Source: Acidiluteibacter sp963716125 (GTDB lineage: Bacteria; Bacteroidota; Bacteroidia; Flavobacteriales_E; Vicingaceae). From it: 64,000 bases of DNA. The translations under genes were made by a program, and so were the position numbers. The stretch covers positions 558,001 through 622,000 of the forward strand of contig OY970294.1 in assembly GCA_963716125.1 (NCBI GenBank), given 5' to 3'. The notes under the pieces were generated by a model, which saw nothing but the letters and a program-made list of their open reading frames with translations, had not been told where the DNA came from and made no database searches. Shown piece by piece: positions 51,651 to 60,425 of this stretch (position 1 is the first letter of the stretch; every line of letters starts with the position of its first letter).

Positions 51651-52382
51651 ATGAGCCGATTAAGTGTAAACATTAACAAAGTTGCAACCATTAGAAATGC
51701 TAGGGGTGGCAACAAGCCAAATTTAATAACATTTGCAATGGATTGCGAAAAATTTGGTGCTCAAGGCATCACCGTTCATCCACGACCTGATGAACGTCAT
51801 ATACGCTATAATGATGTGTTGGAGTTGAAAAAAGTTGTTAAAACGGAGTTTAATATTGAAGGATATCCTACCAAAGAGTTTATGGATTTGGTATTGAAAG
51901 TAAAACCTGAACAAGTAACCTTAGTGCCTGATCCACCTGATGTTTTAACTTCAAACGAAGGCTGGGACACGGTGAAAGAAGAGCGGTTTTTATCTGAAAT
52001 AATTACCGAACTAAAAAATAACAATATTCGAACGAGTATTTTTATAGATACCAATCTTAAAAATATAACAGCAGCTCCCAATTGTGGAACTGATAGAATT
52101 GAATTTTACACAGGCCCTTTTGCAGAATTATTTCCAAAAAATCCAAATTTAGCCATTGAGCCATACATTGCTGCAGCAAATTTAGCCTCAGAATTGGGCA
52201 TGGGTATTAATGCAGGCCATGATTTAGACTTAGAAAATTTACATTTTTTTAGAACAAATATAAAAGGGTTATTAGAGGTGTCAATTGGTCATGCCTTAAT
52301 TTCTGATGCCTTGTATATGGGAATCGATAATGCAATAAAAGCTTATTTAAAAGAATTAAATTTTTCACATCAAGATATTTAA
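51651..52382 (+). CDS. pdxJ: Pyridoxine 5'-phosphate synthase
   Basis: A 243-residue TIM-barrel enzyme for the last ring-forming step of DXP-dependent vitamin B6 synthesis. 'LSVNINKVATIRNARGG', 'GITVHPRPDERHIRYNDV', 'FNIEGYPTKEFMDLV', 'QVTLVPDPPD', 'RIEFYTGPFAE', 'INAGHDLDLENL' and 'VSIGHALISDALYMG' are hallmark segments. ATG 51651 is preferred to the TTG just before it. An alpha/beta hydrolase gene follows after 3 bp. Confidence 0.96.
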   Translation: MSRLSVNINKVATIRNARGGNKPNLITFAMDCEKFGAQGITVHPRPDERHIRYNDVLELKKVVKTEFNIEGYPTKEFMDLVLKVKPEQVTLVPDPPDVLTSNEGWDTVKEERFLSEIITELKNNNIRTSIFIDTNLKNITAAPNCGTDRIEFYTGPFAELFPKNPNLAIEPYIAAANLASELGMGINAGHDLDLENLHFFRTNIKGLLEVSIGHALISDALYMGIDNAIKAYLKELNFSHQDI

Positions 52383-52385
52383 GAC

Positions 52386-53153
52386 ATGGAATTGAATTTT
52401 AAAAAAGTTGGAGAATCAGGCAAAGAATTAGTAATTCTTCACGGATTATTTGGCTCCTTAGACAATTGGATGACTTTGGCTAAAAAGTTTGGTGAAGATT
52501 ATCAAGTTTATTTATTAGATCAACGAAATCATGGACAGTCAAATCATAGTGAGCAATTTGATTATCCAATTATGGCAGAAGACTTAAAGGAGTTTATTAA
52601 AAAGCATCAATTGAATCAACCACTGATTTTGGGTCATAGCATGGGTGGAAAAACAGCCATGCATTTTGCTGCAAAATACCCAGAATTGTTATCGAAATTG
52701 GTAATAGTTGATATTGCGCCTGTTAATTACCCAGTACACCATCAAGAAATTTTGAATGCCATGAAAAAAGTGGATTTTGATGCGGTAGAAAGACGATCTG
52801 ATGTTGAAGATGTTTTAAAAGAAGATATTGAAGAGGCCGGAGTAAGGCAATTTTTATTAAAAAATTTATATTGGGTAGCAGACGGTCAATTAGATTGGCG
52901 CTTTAACTTAAAAGTCTTGTCTGAAAATATTGAAGAAATCAGTGCGGGTATGCAAATTACTCAAACTTATGAAGGGTCAACACTATTTTTATCAGGTGGA
53001 AAATCCAACTATATTATAGAACAATATCATTCAAAGATTTTTGAATTTTTTCCTAATGCAACTATAAAAACAATCCAACATGCAGGACATTGGGTACATG
53101 CCGAAGCTGCCGACGATTTTTATATAATTGTCAATAGCTTTTTAACCGATTAA
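52386..53153 (+). CDS. Alpha/beta-fold hydrolase (YbfF-like esterase)
   Basis: A 255-residue protein with 'VILHGLFGSLDNW' (oxyanion region), 'DQRNHGQS', the nucleophile elbow G-H-S-M-G-G in 'LILGHSMGGKTAMHFA', 'LVIVDIAPVNYP', and the catalytic histidine in 'HAGHWVHAEAADDF'. It acts on ester or thioester bonds in the cytosol; the substrate is unknown. It is coupled to pdxJ by a 3-bp gap, which may be convenience rather than shared function. Confidence 0.93.
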   Translation: MELNFKKVGESGKELVILHGLFGSLDNWMTLAKKFGEDYQVYLLDQRNHGQSNHSEQFDYPIMAEDLKEFIKKHQLNQPLILGHSMGGKTAMHFAAKYPELLSKLVIVDIAPVNYPVHHQEILNAMKKVDFDAVERRSDVEDVLKEDIEEAGVRQFLLKNLYWVADGQLDWRFNLKVLSENIEEISAGMQITQTYEGSTLFLSGGKSNYIIEQYHSKIFEFFPNATIKTIQHAGHWVHAEAADDFYIIVNSFLTD

Positions 53154-53216
53154 TTCATTGAAATTGTTATTGATTTAATTCTTATTTTTGATTTCCAATT
53201 TAAAAATTAATTCTGC

Positions 53217-53954
53217 ATGTCTGATAGCCTAGTTGTAATACCAACATACAACGAAAAGGAAAATATAGAAAAAATCATTCAAAAAGTTTTTTCGTTAATT
53301 AAAGAATTTGATATTCTGATAGTTGATGACGGATCACCTGACGGTACGGCTAATATTGTGAAAGACCTTCAGCTTAAATTCCCTAATCGCTTATTTATAG
53401 AAGAAAGAACTGGAAAACTAGGCTTAGGAACTGCTTATATTCATGCTTTTCATTGGGCACTGAAAAAAGAGTACGAATTTGTATTTGAAATGGATGCAGA
53501 TTTTTCTCACAATCCTAGAGATTTGGTCAAACTATATAATCACACTATTTCTACCAAGGCAGATTTAGTTATTGGCAGCAGATATGTAAAAGGAGTAAAT
53601 GTAGTTAATTGGCCAATGGGCAGAGTTTTAATGTCTTATTTTGCATCTGTTTATGTTCGTTTTGTCACCAAAATGCCGGTTCATGATGCTACTGCAGGAT
53701 TTGTATGTTATCGCAGAAGAGTGTTAGAAACAATTGGAATAGATAATATTAAATTTAAGGGTTATGCTTTTCAAATAGAAATGAAATTCAAAACTTGGAA
53801 GCATGGATTTAAAATAGAAGAATTTCCTATCATATTTACAGACAGGCAAGAAGGGAAATCAAAAATGAGTGGTGGAATATTTAAAGAGGCGCTTTTTGGT
53901 GTAATGGGAATGAAAATTAAAAGTTGGTTTACTACATATAAACAAGCAAAATAA
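53217..53954 (+). CDS. Polyprenol-phosphate mannosyltransferase-like (Dpm1-type) GT2 enzyme
   Basis: A 245-residue GT-A glycosyltransferase without membrane helices, as in soluble Dpm1: 'LVVIPTYNEKENIEKII', 'LIVDDGSPDGTANIV', 'EERTGKLGLGTAYIHAFHWAL', the metal-binding 'EMDADFSHNP', 'IGSRYVKGVNVVNWP' and 'FPIIFTDRQEGKSKMSG'. It makes lipid-phosphate sugars, usually mannose, as donors for membrane GT-C enzymes, possibly including the DUF2723 protein at 6549-9635. Its stop overlaps the dihydroorotase start by 1 bp. Confidence 0.93.
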   Translation: MSDSLVVIPTYNEKENIEKIIQKVFSLIKEFDILIVDDGSPDGTANIVKDLQLKFPNRLFIEERTGKLGLGTAYIHAFHWALKKEYEFVFEMDADFSHNPRDLVKLYNHTISTKADLVIGSRYVKGVNVVNWPMGRVLMSYFASVYVRFVTKMPVHDATAGFVCYRRRVLETIGIDNIKFKGYAFQIEMKFKTWKHGFKIEEFPIIFTDRQEGKSKMSGGIFKEALFGVMGMKIKSWFTTYKQAK

Positions 53955-55294
53955 TGTCGAAAAAGATTTTAATCAAGAATGCTACTATCGTTAATGAAGG
54001 CAAAAAGTTTAAAGGTAATGTACTGATAGAAGGAGAATTGATTAAGAAAATTTCTGAGGATGAAATTTTAGATAAAGCAGATCAAGAAATAGATGCCAAA
54101 GGTATGTTGTTAATGCCTGGTGTTATCGATGATCAAGTTCATTTTAGAGAACCAGGATTAACACATAAAGCTGACATTTTTCATGAGTCAAGAGCTGCTG
54201 TGGCAGGAGGAATTACTTCCTTTATGGAAATGCCCAATACGGTTCCTAATGCTTTGACTCAAAAATTGCTTCAAAATAAGTATGATATTGCAGCCGAAAC
54301 TTCCATTGCCAATTATTCTTTTTTTATGGGAGCTTCTAATGATAATTTGCAAGAAGTTTTAAGAACTGATCCAAAAACGGTTTGTGGGCTTAAAATTTTT
54401 ATGGGCTCATCCACTGGTAATATGTTGGTAGATGAGAGAGTTGTTTTAGAGCAATTGTTTAAAGAATGTAATTTATTAATTGCGACTCATTGCGAAGACG
54501 AAGCAACTATCAGAACTAATACTTCTTATTTTAAAGAAAAGTATGGCGAAGATTTACCTATAAAATATCATCCACAATTACGATCAGAAGAGGCTTGCTA
54601 TAAATCTTCCTCTTTAGCAGTAGAATTGGCGACTAAATACAACAGTCGATTGCACGTTTTACATATATCTACTGAAAAGGAAACACATTTATTTAGAAAT
54701 GATATTCCTTTGAAAGATAAAAAGATAACAGCAGAAGCATGTATCCATCATTTATGGTTTACGGATGCAGATTACGATAAATTTGGAACATTAATCAAGT
54801 GGAATCCGGCTGTAAAATCAGCTAAAGATCAAGAGGGAATCTGGAAAGCAGTTTTAGACGATAGAATTGATATTATCGCTACCGATCATGCGCCTCATAC
54901 CATTGAAGAAAAGAACAACACTTATTTTAATGCGCCATCGGGTGGGCCTTTGGTTCAACATGCTTTGGTAGCCATGTTAGAAGAACACAAGAAAGGTCGA
55001 ATTTCTTTGGAGGATATGGTTCGTAAAATGTGTCATGCACCTGCCGAATGTTTTCAATTAGAAAATAGAGGGTTTATTAAAGAAGGTTATTTTGCAGATT
55101 TAGTTTTGGTTAATTTAGATAGCTCTTGGACAGTTAGCAAAGAAAATATATTGAGCAAATGTCAATGGTCTCCATTTACAAATTACACTTTTAGTTCGTC
55201 AGTGGATACTACATTTATCAATGGCGAAATAGCTTATAAAAATGGAAAATTGAATGATTCAGTTCGTGGAAAGCGTTTAACCTTTGATAGATAA
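53954..55294 (+). CDS. pyrC: Dihydroorotase
   Basis: A 446-residue amidohydrolase of pyrimidine synthesis, interconverting carbamoyl aspartate and dihydroorotate. 'MPGVIDDQVHFREPGL' is the metal-site start; the first metal-binding His of the usual HxH is Gln here, which is normal for this Bacteroidota form. The lysine in 'CGLKIFMGSSTG' (carboxylated in the family), 'LLIATHCEDE', 'RLHVLHIST' and 'IATDHAPHT' complete the active site. It is translationally coupled to the Dpm1-like gene and 1 bp before the DUF4296 gene. Confidence 0.94.
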   Translation: MSKKILIKNATIVNEGKKFKGNVLIEGELIKKISEDEILDKADQEIDAKGMLLMPGVIDDQVHFREPGLTHKADIFHESRAAVAGGITSFMEMPNTVPNALTQKLLQNKYDIAAETSIANYSFFMGASNDNLQEVLRTDPKTVCGLKIFMGSSTGNMLVDERVVLEQLFKECNLLIATHCEDEATIRTNTSYFKEKYGEDLPIKYHPQLRSEEACYKSSSLAVELATKYNSRLHVLHISTEKETHLFRNDIPLKDKKITAEACIHHLWFTDADYDKFGTLIKWNPAVKSAKDQEGIWKAVLDDRIDIIATDHAPHTIEEKNNTYFNAPSGGPLVQHALVAMLEEHKKGRISLEDMVRKMCHAPAECFQLENRGFIKEGYFADLVLVNLDSSWTVSKENILSKCQWSPFTNYTFSSSVDTTFINGEIAYKNGKLNDSVRGKRLTFDR

Positions 55295-55295
55295 T

Positions 55296-55736
55296 ATGAA
55301 AAGATTCATTATTTTACTCTTTCTATTCTCTGCTTTTTTTAGCTGCAGTAATCCATCAAAACCTGATTATTTATTACCAAAAGAAAAAATGGTTGAGCTG
55401 ATGACGGATGTGCAAGTTGCAGAAGCCTATATTAAATTAAAATTTACCATAGTAAACGATACCATTCAAAATTCGGATAGTATTTATGCATCAATTCTGA
55501 GTAAGCATGAGCTAAGCAAAGCTGTCTATGATAGTAATTTTGCTTATTATAAAAGAAATCCGGAGCAGATGCAGGCTATTTATGAAGATGTACTCATTGC
55601 TTTAAGTGCTTTAGACGCAAAAAATGAAGCAGAAAAGAAAAAAGATCCTGTAGATAGCACCTTAAAAGAAGATCCTGTGTCACCTATTGACACTGCTCAA
55701 ATAAAAAGCCGCGGTTTTTTGAAGCGCAAGATTTAA
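55296..55736 (+). CDS. DUF4296-family lipoprotein
   Basis: A 146-residue lipoprotein with signal and lipobox 'FSAFFSC'. 'PDYLLPKEKMVELMTDVQVAEAYIK' followed by 'YASILSKHELSKAVYDSNFAYYKRNPEQM' is the DUF4296 pattern, a helical domain of unknown function common in Bacteroidota. The tail is rich in Lys/Asp/Pro. ATG 55296 follows dihydroorotase by 1 bp. Its last 57 bp overlap the 3' end of the convergent epimerase gene. Confidence 0.87.
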   Translation: MKRFIILLFLFSAFFSCSNPSKPDYLLPKEKMVELMTDVQVAEAYIKLKFTIVNDTIQNSDSIYASILSKHELSKAVYDSNFAYYKRNPEQMQAIYEDVLIALSALDAKNEAEKKKDPVDSTLKEDPVSPIDTAQIKSRGFLKRKI

Positions 55737-56690
55737 ATCTTCAAATTCAAAGTCAAAAGTGTTTTTAATTTTTGAATTGTCATAGCATTTATTGCCATAT
55801 GCTGCCCTTAAACTATCTTTCGTTAAAACAGCATTCGTCTTGAAGATTTTACTTTTTAAAGTATCAAAAAACAAAACAAATTTACCTAAAAATAAGGGAG
55901 CTTTTTTTTGTGGTGGTTTTACTTTTAATGCTTGAGCCATTTGAGTAAATAGGGTTTGAAAACTTATGTTTTCTCCATTTGCAATGTAGCGTTGATTATT
56001 CGAATCCGATTGTAATAATAGAATAATCAGTTTGACAACATCGTTAACAGAAATAAAACCATTACTACCTGTGCTATAATATTTTAATCCGTTGTAAATA
56101 CGGTTGAAAAGAGCAGGACTTCCATTGTTCCAATCTCCTGGGCCTATAATGGTAGAAGGATTTATCACATTCACATTTATTCCTTCTGCAGATGCTCGCC
56201 AAATTTCATTTTCAGCATAATGTTTGCTGATTGAGTATGTTGAGGTGGTTTTAGTTTTTATCCAATCATGCTTTTCGGTAATACATTCATCATTTTTTGC
56301 ATCACCCAAGGCAGCTACTGAACTTATATAGACGATTTTTTTTACGTTCGCACTTATACAAGCATTAACCAGATTTGCAGTTCCCTCAATGTTTACTTTT
56401 TTTACCCATTTCGCGTCTTTTGTAGCAAATGAAACAACTGCTCCACAATGGATTACTTTTTGCACACCTTGCATAGCATCGTCTAAGGAGAAAATATCTA
56501 ATAAGTCTGCTTTGAACCATTCTATTTGATTAAAAATAGCTTCTTTTCCATACAATGAAAAAATGTATTTTGCTTTCTTTAAGCTGTTTTCATCTCTGTA
56601 AATTGCTCTTAATTCTTCTTTTATTTCACGATTAAGTGCTAATAAAAGATGAGCTCCCACAAGTCCACTGCCGCCAGTTATTAAAATCAT
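55680..56690 (-). CDS. NAD-dependent epimerase/dehydratase family protein
   Basis: A 336-residue extended SDR: 'MILITGGSGLVGAHLLLAL', 'VQKVIHCGAVVSF', 'ANVKKIVYISSVAALGD', the Y-x-x-x-K in 'STYSISKHYAENEIWRA', and 'NVINPSTIIGPGDWNNG'. It resembles dihydroflavonol-reductase-like epimerases; the substrate is unknown. The -7 box TAATTTTG lies exactly 4 nt before the ATG. The final 57 bp run antisense over the end of the DUF4296 gene, which is unusually long for a convergent overlap. Confidence 0.9.
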   Translation of the reverse strand: MILITGGSGLVGAHLLLALNREIKEELRAIYRDENSLKKAKYIFSLYGKEAIFNQIEWFKADLLDIFSLDDAMQGVQKVIHCGAVVSFATKDAKWVKKVNIEGTANLVNACISANVKKIVYISSVAALGDAKNDECITEKHDWIKTKTTSTYSISKHYAENEIWRASAEGINVNVINPSTIIGPGDWNNGSPALFNRIYNGLKYYSTGSNGFISVNDVVKLIILLLQSDSNNQRYIANGENISFQTLFTQMAQALKVKPPQKKAPLFLGKFVLFFDTLKSKIFKTNAVLTKDSLRAAYGNKCYDNSKIKNTFDFEFEDLNLALQKTAAFYLSSVNR

Positions 56691-56694
56691 GCTG

Positions 56695-56702
56695 CAAAAT
56701 TA
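56695..56702 (-). promoter_or_regulatory. Promoter -7 box (TAATTTTG) of the epimerase, 4 nt from ATG
   Basis: Exact TAnnTTTG, then CAGC, then ATG. It predicts a leaderless transcript and has the same spacing as at 143-150 and 63465-63472. Confidence 0.5.
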
Positions 56703-56772
56703 ATCAAATTAATGCGCTAAAATATCCAAAATTAAGAGCAACATGAATTTGAATTATTCCTTTTCATAAGGT

Positions 56773-56780
56773 TATATTTG
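56773..56780 (+). promoter_or_regulatory. Promoter -7 box (TATATTTG) of tyrS
   Basis: Exact TAnnTTTG with a TTTG -33 element at 56748-56751 (21-bp spacer), 18 nt before ATG 56799. It overlaps the alternative TTG start at 56778 and so supports the ATG. Confidence 0.65.
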
Positions 56781-56798
56781 CATAAAATTGAAGCACAA

Positions 56799-58088
56799 AT
56801 GAGTTTTGTAAAAGAATTAGAGTGGAGAGAAATGCTTCACAGTAGCATGCCTGGTGTAGAAGAGCATTTAGCTGAAGAAATGAGAGCGGCATATGTTGGT
56901 ATTGATCCTACAGCAGATTCGTTGCATATTGGACATTTGGTAAGTGTAATGATGTTGAAACATTTTCAAAAAGCAGGACATAAACCAATTGCTTTAGTAG
57001 GTGGTGCTACAGGAATGATTGGTGATCCATCAGGAAAATCAAAAGAACGTAATTTATTGGATGAAAAAACGTTAAGACATAATCAAGAATGTATTAAGAA
57101 TCAATTATCAAAATTTTTGGATTTTAAAAGTAATGAACCCAATGCCGCAATAATTGTAAATAATTACGATTGGATGAAGGAATTTACATTCTTAGATTTC
57201 ATTAGGGATATTGGTAAGCATATTACTGTCAATTATATGATGGCAAAAGACTCAGTAAAAACGAGATTAACTGCTGAAGATGCAGAAGGGATGTCGTTTA
57301 CAGAGTTTACTTATCAATTAGTTCAGGGATATGACTTTTTGCATTTATATCAAAATCAGAACTGTAGTATTCAAATGGGTGGTTCTGATCAATGGGGAAA
57401 CATCACTACTGGTACAGAAATGATTAGAAAAATTGGAAATGGAAAGGCATTTGCTTTAACTTGCCCATTGATTACCAAGGCAGATGGCGGAAAATTTGGA
57501 AAAACAGAGAGTGGTAATGTTTGGTTAGATCCTGAGAAAACTTCTCCTTACGCTTTTTATCAATTTTGGATGAATGTGTCGGATGAAGATGCAGTGAAAT
57601 ACACCAAAATTTTTACGCTTTTTACAGAAGATGAGATTGAAAAAATGCGAGCCGAACATATAGAAATGCCTCATTTAAGATTGTTGCAATCTGCATTAGC
57701 TAAGGATATTACTATAAGAGTTCACTCTGAAGAAGATTATAACAATGCGGTAGCCGCCTCTGAAATTTTATTTGGAAAATCGACGACGGAAGATCTGAAA
57801 AAAATTAGCGAAAGAGATTTCCTATCTATTTTTGATGGTGTTCCACAAGCACAAATTGATAAAAAGATTCTTTTAAATGGGGTAAGTATCATTGAGTTAT
57901 TAGCAGATAAAACAGATATGTTTTCTTCTAATGGTGAAGCTCGTAGAATGTTACAAAGTAATGCTGTGAGTTTAAATAAAGAAAAAGTGGATGAAAATAA
58001 ATCAGTGAATCAAAGCGATTTACTATTTGACAAGTACATTATCATGCAAAAAGGAAAGAAAAATTATTATTTAATTCACTGTAGTTAG
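56799..58088 (+). CDS. tyrS: Tyrosyl-tRNA synthetase
   Basis: A 429-residue class I synthetase charging tRNA-Tyr. HIGH at residues 43-46 ('DSLHIGHLV'), the tyrosine pocket 'YQLVQGYDFLHLY' and 'IQMGGSDQWGNI', and the KMSKS-type loop KFGKT at 232-236. A C-terminal S4-like RNA-binding domain covers about 360-429 ('GEARRMLQSNAVSLNKEKV'). ATG 56799 is chosen because the -7 box overlaps the earlier start. A small unrecognised gene follows after 1 bp. Confidence 0.96.
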   Translation: MSFVKELEWREMLHSSMPGVEEHLAEEMRAAYVGIDPTADSLHIGHLVSVMMLKHFQKAGHKPIALVGGATGMIGDPSGKSKERNLLDEKTLRHNQECIKNQLSKFLDFKSNEPNAAIIVNNYDWMKEFTFLDFIRDIGKHITVNYMMAKDSVKTRLTAEDAEGMSFTEFTYQLVQGYDFLHLYQNQNCSIQMGGSDQWGNITTGTEMIRKIGNGKAFALTCPLITKADGGKFGKTESGNVWLDPEKTSPYAFYQFWMNVSDEDAVKYTKIFTLFTEDEIEKMRAEHIEMPHLRLLQSALAKDITIRVHSEEDYNNAVAASEILFGKSTTEDLKKISERDFLSIFDGVPQAQIDKKILLNGVSIIELLADKTDMFSSNGEARRMLQSNAVSLNKEKVDENKSVNQSDLLFDKYIIMQKGKKNYYLIHCS

Positions 58089-58089
58089 A

Positions 58090-58785
58090 ATGAGGAAGCT
58101 GTTTATATTCCTATTTTTTGTTCAAGCTACAATTGTTTTTGCCCAAACGCAGAAACAGAAAGTTTTGGTATGTTTTTTCAATGATTTAAATTTTGAAACA
58201 AAATATCCATCTACTAAAATAGCTGAGATAAATAAGATGGAAAGCAATAATATTGTAGATTCCTTGCAATTTACATTTATGAAAGGCTTGCAAAAAGTAA
58301 ACAGTGAAACATTTGAGTTTATTGCTTTAAAAGACTTTGAGAATAACTATTTTGTAAAGAAAGCGTCAATAAATTTTCAAAAGAAACCCATTCATTATCA
58401 TAGAGATTTAAATAACATTCCGCTAAATGAATTTCAATTTCTATTGAATAAATATGAAGCGGACGCCATTGTATTTATAAACCACTATTTGATAACAAAA
58501 GCAAGAGTTTCTGATGAAGCGCAAAGTTTATTTATGCTAGATGCTGCAAGACTAAACGCAAGTGTTTATTTAGATTCAAAAAGAATTAGTTATTCTCGCC
58601 ATTATATCGATTTTGATATCTACAATTTCGAAATGGAAGAAATTGATTTTACTGGAGATTATTTATTGGAATTTCCACGCTTAAATTTAGATAATTATCA
58701 ATCTAATGGACTAGATTTTTTAACTTTAGAACGTACTTATCAAATATTTGGAGAACATTTAGTCGAACAAAACTATTTTAAGTAA
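58090..58785 (+). CDS. Secreted protein of unknown function
   Basis: I do not recognise this 231-residue protein. A clear signal peptide ('FVQATIVFAQ') is followed by a mixed alpha/beta protein without further membrane segments; 'KVLVCFFNDLNFETKYP' and 'YEADAIVFINHYLI' look like strands of a Rossmann-like or lipoprotein-family core. It is rich in Phe, Tyr and Asn. It is coupled to tyrS by a 1-bp gap and meets a convergent lipoprotein gene 1 bp after its stop, with no terminator between. Confidence 0.75.
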   Translation: MRKLFIFLFFVQATIVFAQTQKQKVLVCFFNDLNFETKYPSTKIAEINKMESNNIVDSLQFTFMKGLQKVNSETFEFIALKDFENNYFVKKASINFQKKPIHYHRDLNNIPLNEFQFLLNKYEADAIVFINHYLITKARVSDEAQSLFMLDAARLNASVYLDSKRISYSRHYIDFDIYNFEMEEIDFTGDYLLEFPRLNLDNYQSNGLDFLTLERTYQIFGEHLVEQNYFK

Positions 58786-58786
58786 T

Positions 58787-59332
58787 TTATAACCCTCTTC
58801 CACCTACTACTCTCGTTTCAGTTTGAGAATTTTTACTTTTTATAAAATTAAAAACTAAATGTGGTTCCACACCATAACTAGGTTGAATATAATACGTTCC
58901 ATCTCCATAGGATATTTTACCCATGCCATCCGTCCATTTTTCGGCCAATAGAATATAAGTGCCTGAATTGTCTACATCTCCAAATATTAAAACTTTGGAA
59001 TCATCAGACTCAAAGCTTACTGCTAATCTTTTATCATCTATTCTTTTAATAACTACACCTAGTGTTCCATCTTCTATAACCAATCTATTGGATTTTGTCA
59101 CTTCTGAAACTTCTAATTCGCCATTTTGACTCTTTTTAGTTGTTCCTTTAGTGTTAGATTTATAAAGAACCACGGTACCACTTAAATAAAATTGAATGGC
59201 TTTTAAATCTTGTTCATCTAAATTATACTCATTAATCAATGATGTATTTAGAATTTGTTTCTGTTGATAACAAGAACTCAACCCTAATATTAATGCTAAA
59301 GCTATAAATGTGAGTGTGATATTTGATTTCAT
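58787..59332 (-). CDS. Lipoprotein of unknown function
   Basis: A 181-residue lipoprotein with lipobox 'LGLSSC' at about residue 21. The mature part begins with a short helical segment ('LNTSLINEYNLDEQDLKAIQFYLSG'-like) and continues beta-rich ('TVVLYKS', 'RLAVSFESDD', 'TYILLAEKW', 'YYIQPSYGVEPHLVFNF'). A conserved Bacteroidota family is likely, but I cannot name it. It sits in the cell envelope. The next minus-strand gene upstream, the LuxE-like ligase, is 41 bp away, so cotranscription is possible. Confidence 0.72.
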   Translation of the reverse strand: MKSNITLTFIALALILGLSSCYQQKQILNTSLINEYNLDEQDLKAIQFYLSGTVVLYKSNTKGTTKKSQNGELEVSEVTKSNRLVIEDGTLGVVIKRIDDKRLAVSFESDDSKVLIFGDVDNSGTYILLAEKWTDGMGKISYGDGTYYIQPSYGVEPHLVFNFIKSKNSQTETRVVGGRGL

Positions 59333-59373
59333 AATGTATAATTTTAATCAAACATTTCAATAATCATTCCAAA

Positions 59374-60345
59374 TTATTGAACCAATAAATTGCAACCTCT
59401 CAAATCACTTAAATCCATTCTGCCTAAAATTTCAAATTGATTGGATGTGTGCAGTTTACCTAAATCTTGGGTTTCAATAAAAGAACAGGAATAGAGATTA
59501 GCCAAATCAATAATATTAATTGCACCAGTTTTACCAACAGCTTCATAAGAAAAGGGGTCATTGTAAACTCTAATTAATATTTTCATCCAAGGTGGACATT
59601 TAAATAATTCATTTCTATCCGAATATGCTTGCGAAAGCAATTCAGTCATTCCATATTCCGAATGAATATTTTCGGTAGTAAAGGCGTTTTTTAGTTCTGT
59701 ATGTAATTCACTTCGAAGCATTTCTTTTTTTCTTCCTTTCATTCCTCCTGTTTCTATGATTATATCATCTGAAAGGTTAATGGAATGCTGAGCCGCTAAA
59801 TCTAAAAGTGCGAATGAAACTCCAAAAAGTATAATTTTTTCTTTTCTTTTTTTAGCTTCTTTTATATCCATCACTAATTGATTGTGATTGTAAAGGTAAA
59901 AACCACCTTTGCCACTTTTTTCTATAAAATTGTTCACCATATAAATCAAAGAAGACCCTTTTCGCTCTAAATATGCAGGTAGTAGGGCAAAAAAAGTATA
60001 GTTTTCAATTTTATCATAAAAGTGTTCAAACGCAGTGGTAAAGCTTTTTTCATAAATTTCTATATCTTTTACATAATGTTTAGAAGTATTATTGCCTGTA
60101 GTTCCGCTACTTGTAAAAATTTCTTCATATTGTTTCCCAATTAGTAATTGATGAGTTTTGAAAAATGAGATGGGTAAAAAAGGAATATCTTGAATTGTTT
60201 TTACATTCGAAATATCTTTTTTAATAAAATCACAATAAGCTTTATAAACTTCTAAATTGTTGTATTGAAATTGAAAAACATCCAATGCAATAGACTCAAA
60301 ATTATCTTCTTTTGTCTGAAATATTTTATGGTGTAAGTCGTTCAA
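59374..60345 (-). CDS. LuxE/acyl-protein-synthetase-like ligase
   Basis: A 323-residue protein resembling the adenylate-forming LuxE family: 'IPFLPISFFKTHQLLIG', the ATP-binding loop 'EEIFTSSGTTGNNTSKHY', 'LPAYLERKGSSLIYMVN', 'ETGGMKGRKKEML' and 'HSEYGMTELLSQAYS'. It probably activates an acyl group as adenylate for transfer to a protein or CoA; the partner is not visible. The start appears to be TTG (60343-60345). A lipoprotein gene follows on the same strand. Confidence 0.83.
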   Translation of the reverse strand: MNDLHHKIFQTKEDNFESIALDVFQFQYNNLEVYKAYCDFIKKDISNVKTIQDIPFLPISFFKTHQLLIGKQYEEIFTSSGTTGNNTSKHYVKDIEIYEKSFTTAFEHFYDKIENYTFFALLPAYLERKGSSLIYMVNNFIEKSGKGGFYLYNHNQLVMDIKEAKKRKEKIILFGVSFALLDLAAQHSINLSDDIIIETGGMKGRKKEMLRSELHTELKNAFTTENIHSEYGMTELLSQAYSDRNELFKCPPWMKILIRVYNDPFSYEAVGKTGAINIIDLANLYSCSFIETQDLGKLHTSNQFEILGRMDLSDLRGCNLLVQ

Positions 60346-60425
60346 GAGGGTATTAAATTTGAATCAAGAAAATTACCAATCATTCTAAATTTAATTGATT
60401 AATTTTATATTTATTATTGTAATCG

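Noticed and set aside
53954..55294. Inactive dihydroorotase because the first His of HxH is Gln
   Set aside because: The DDQVHFREPG form is the usual one in Bacteroidota dihydroorotases, and the remaining metal ligands and the lysine are present.
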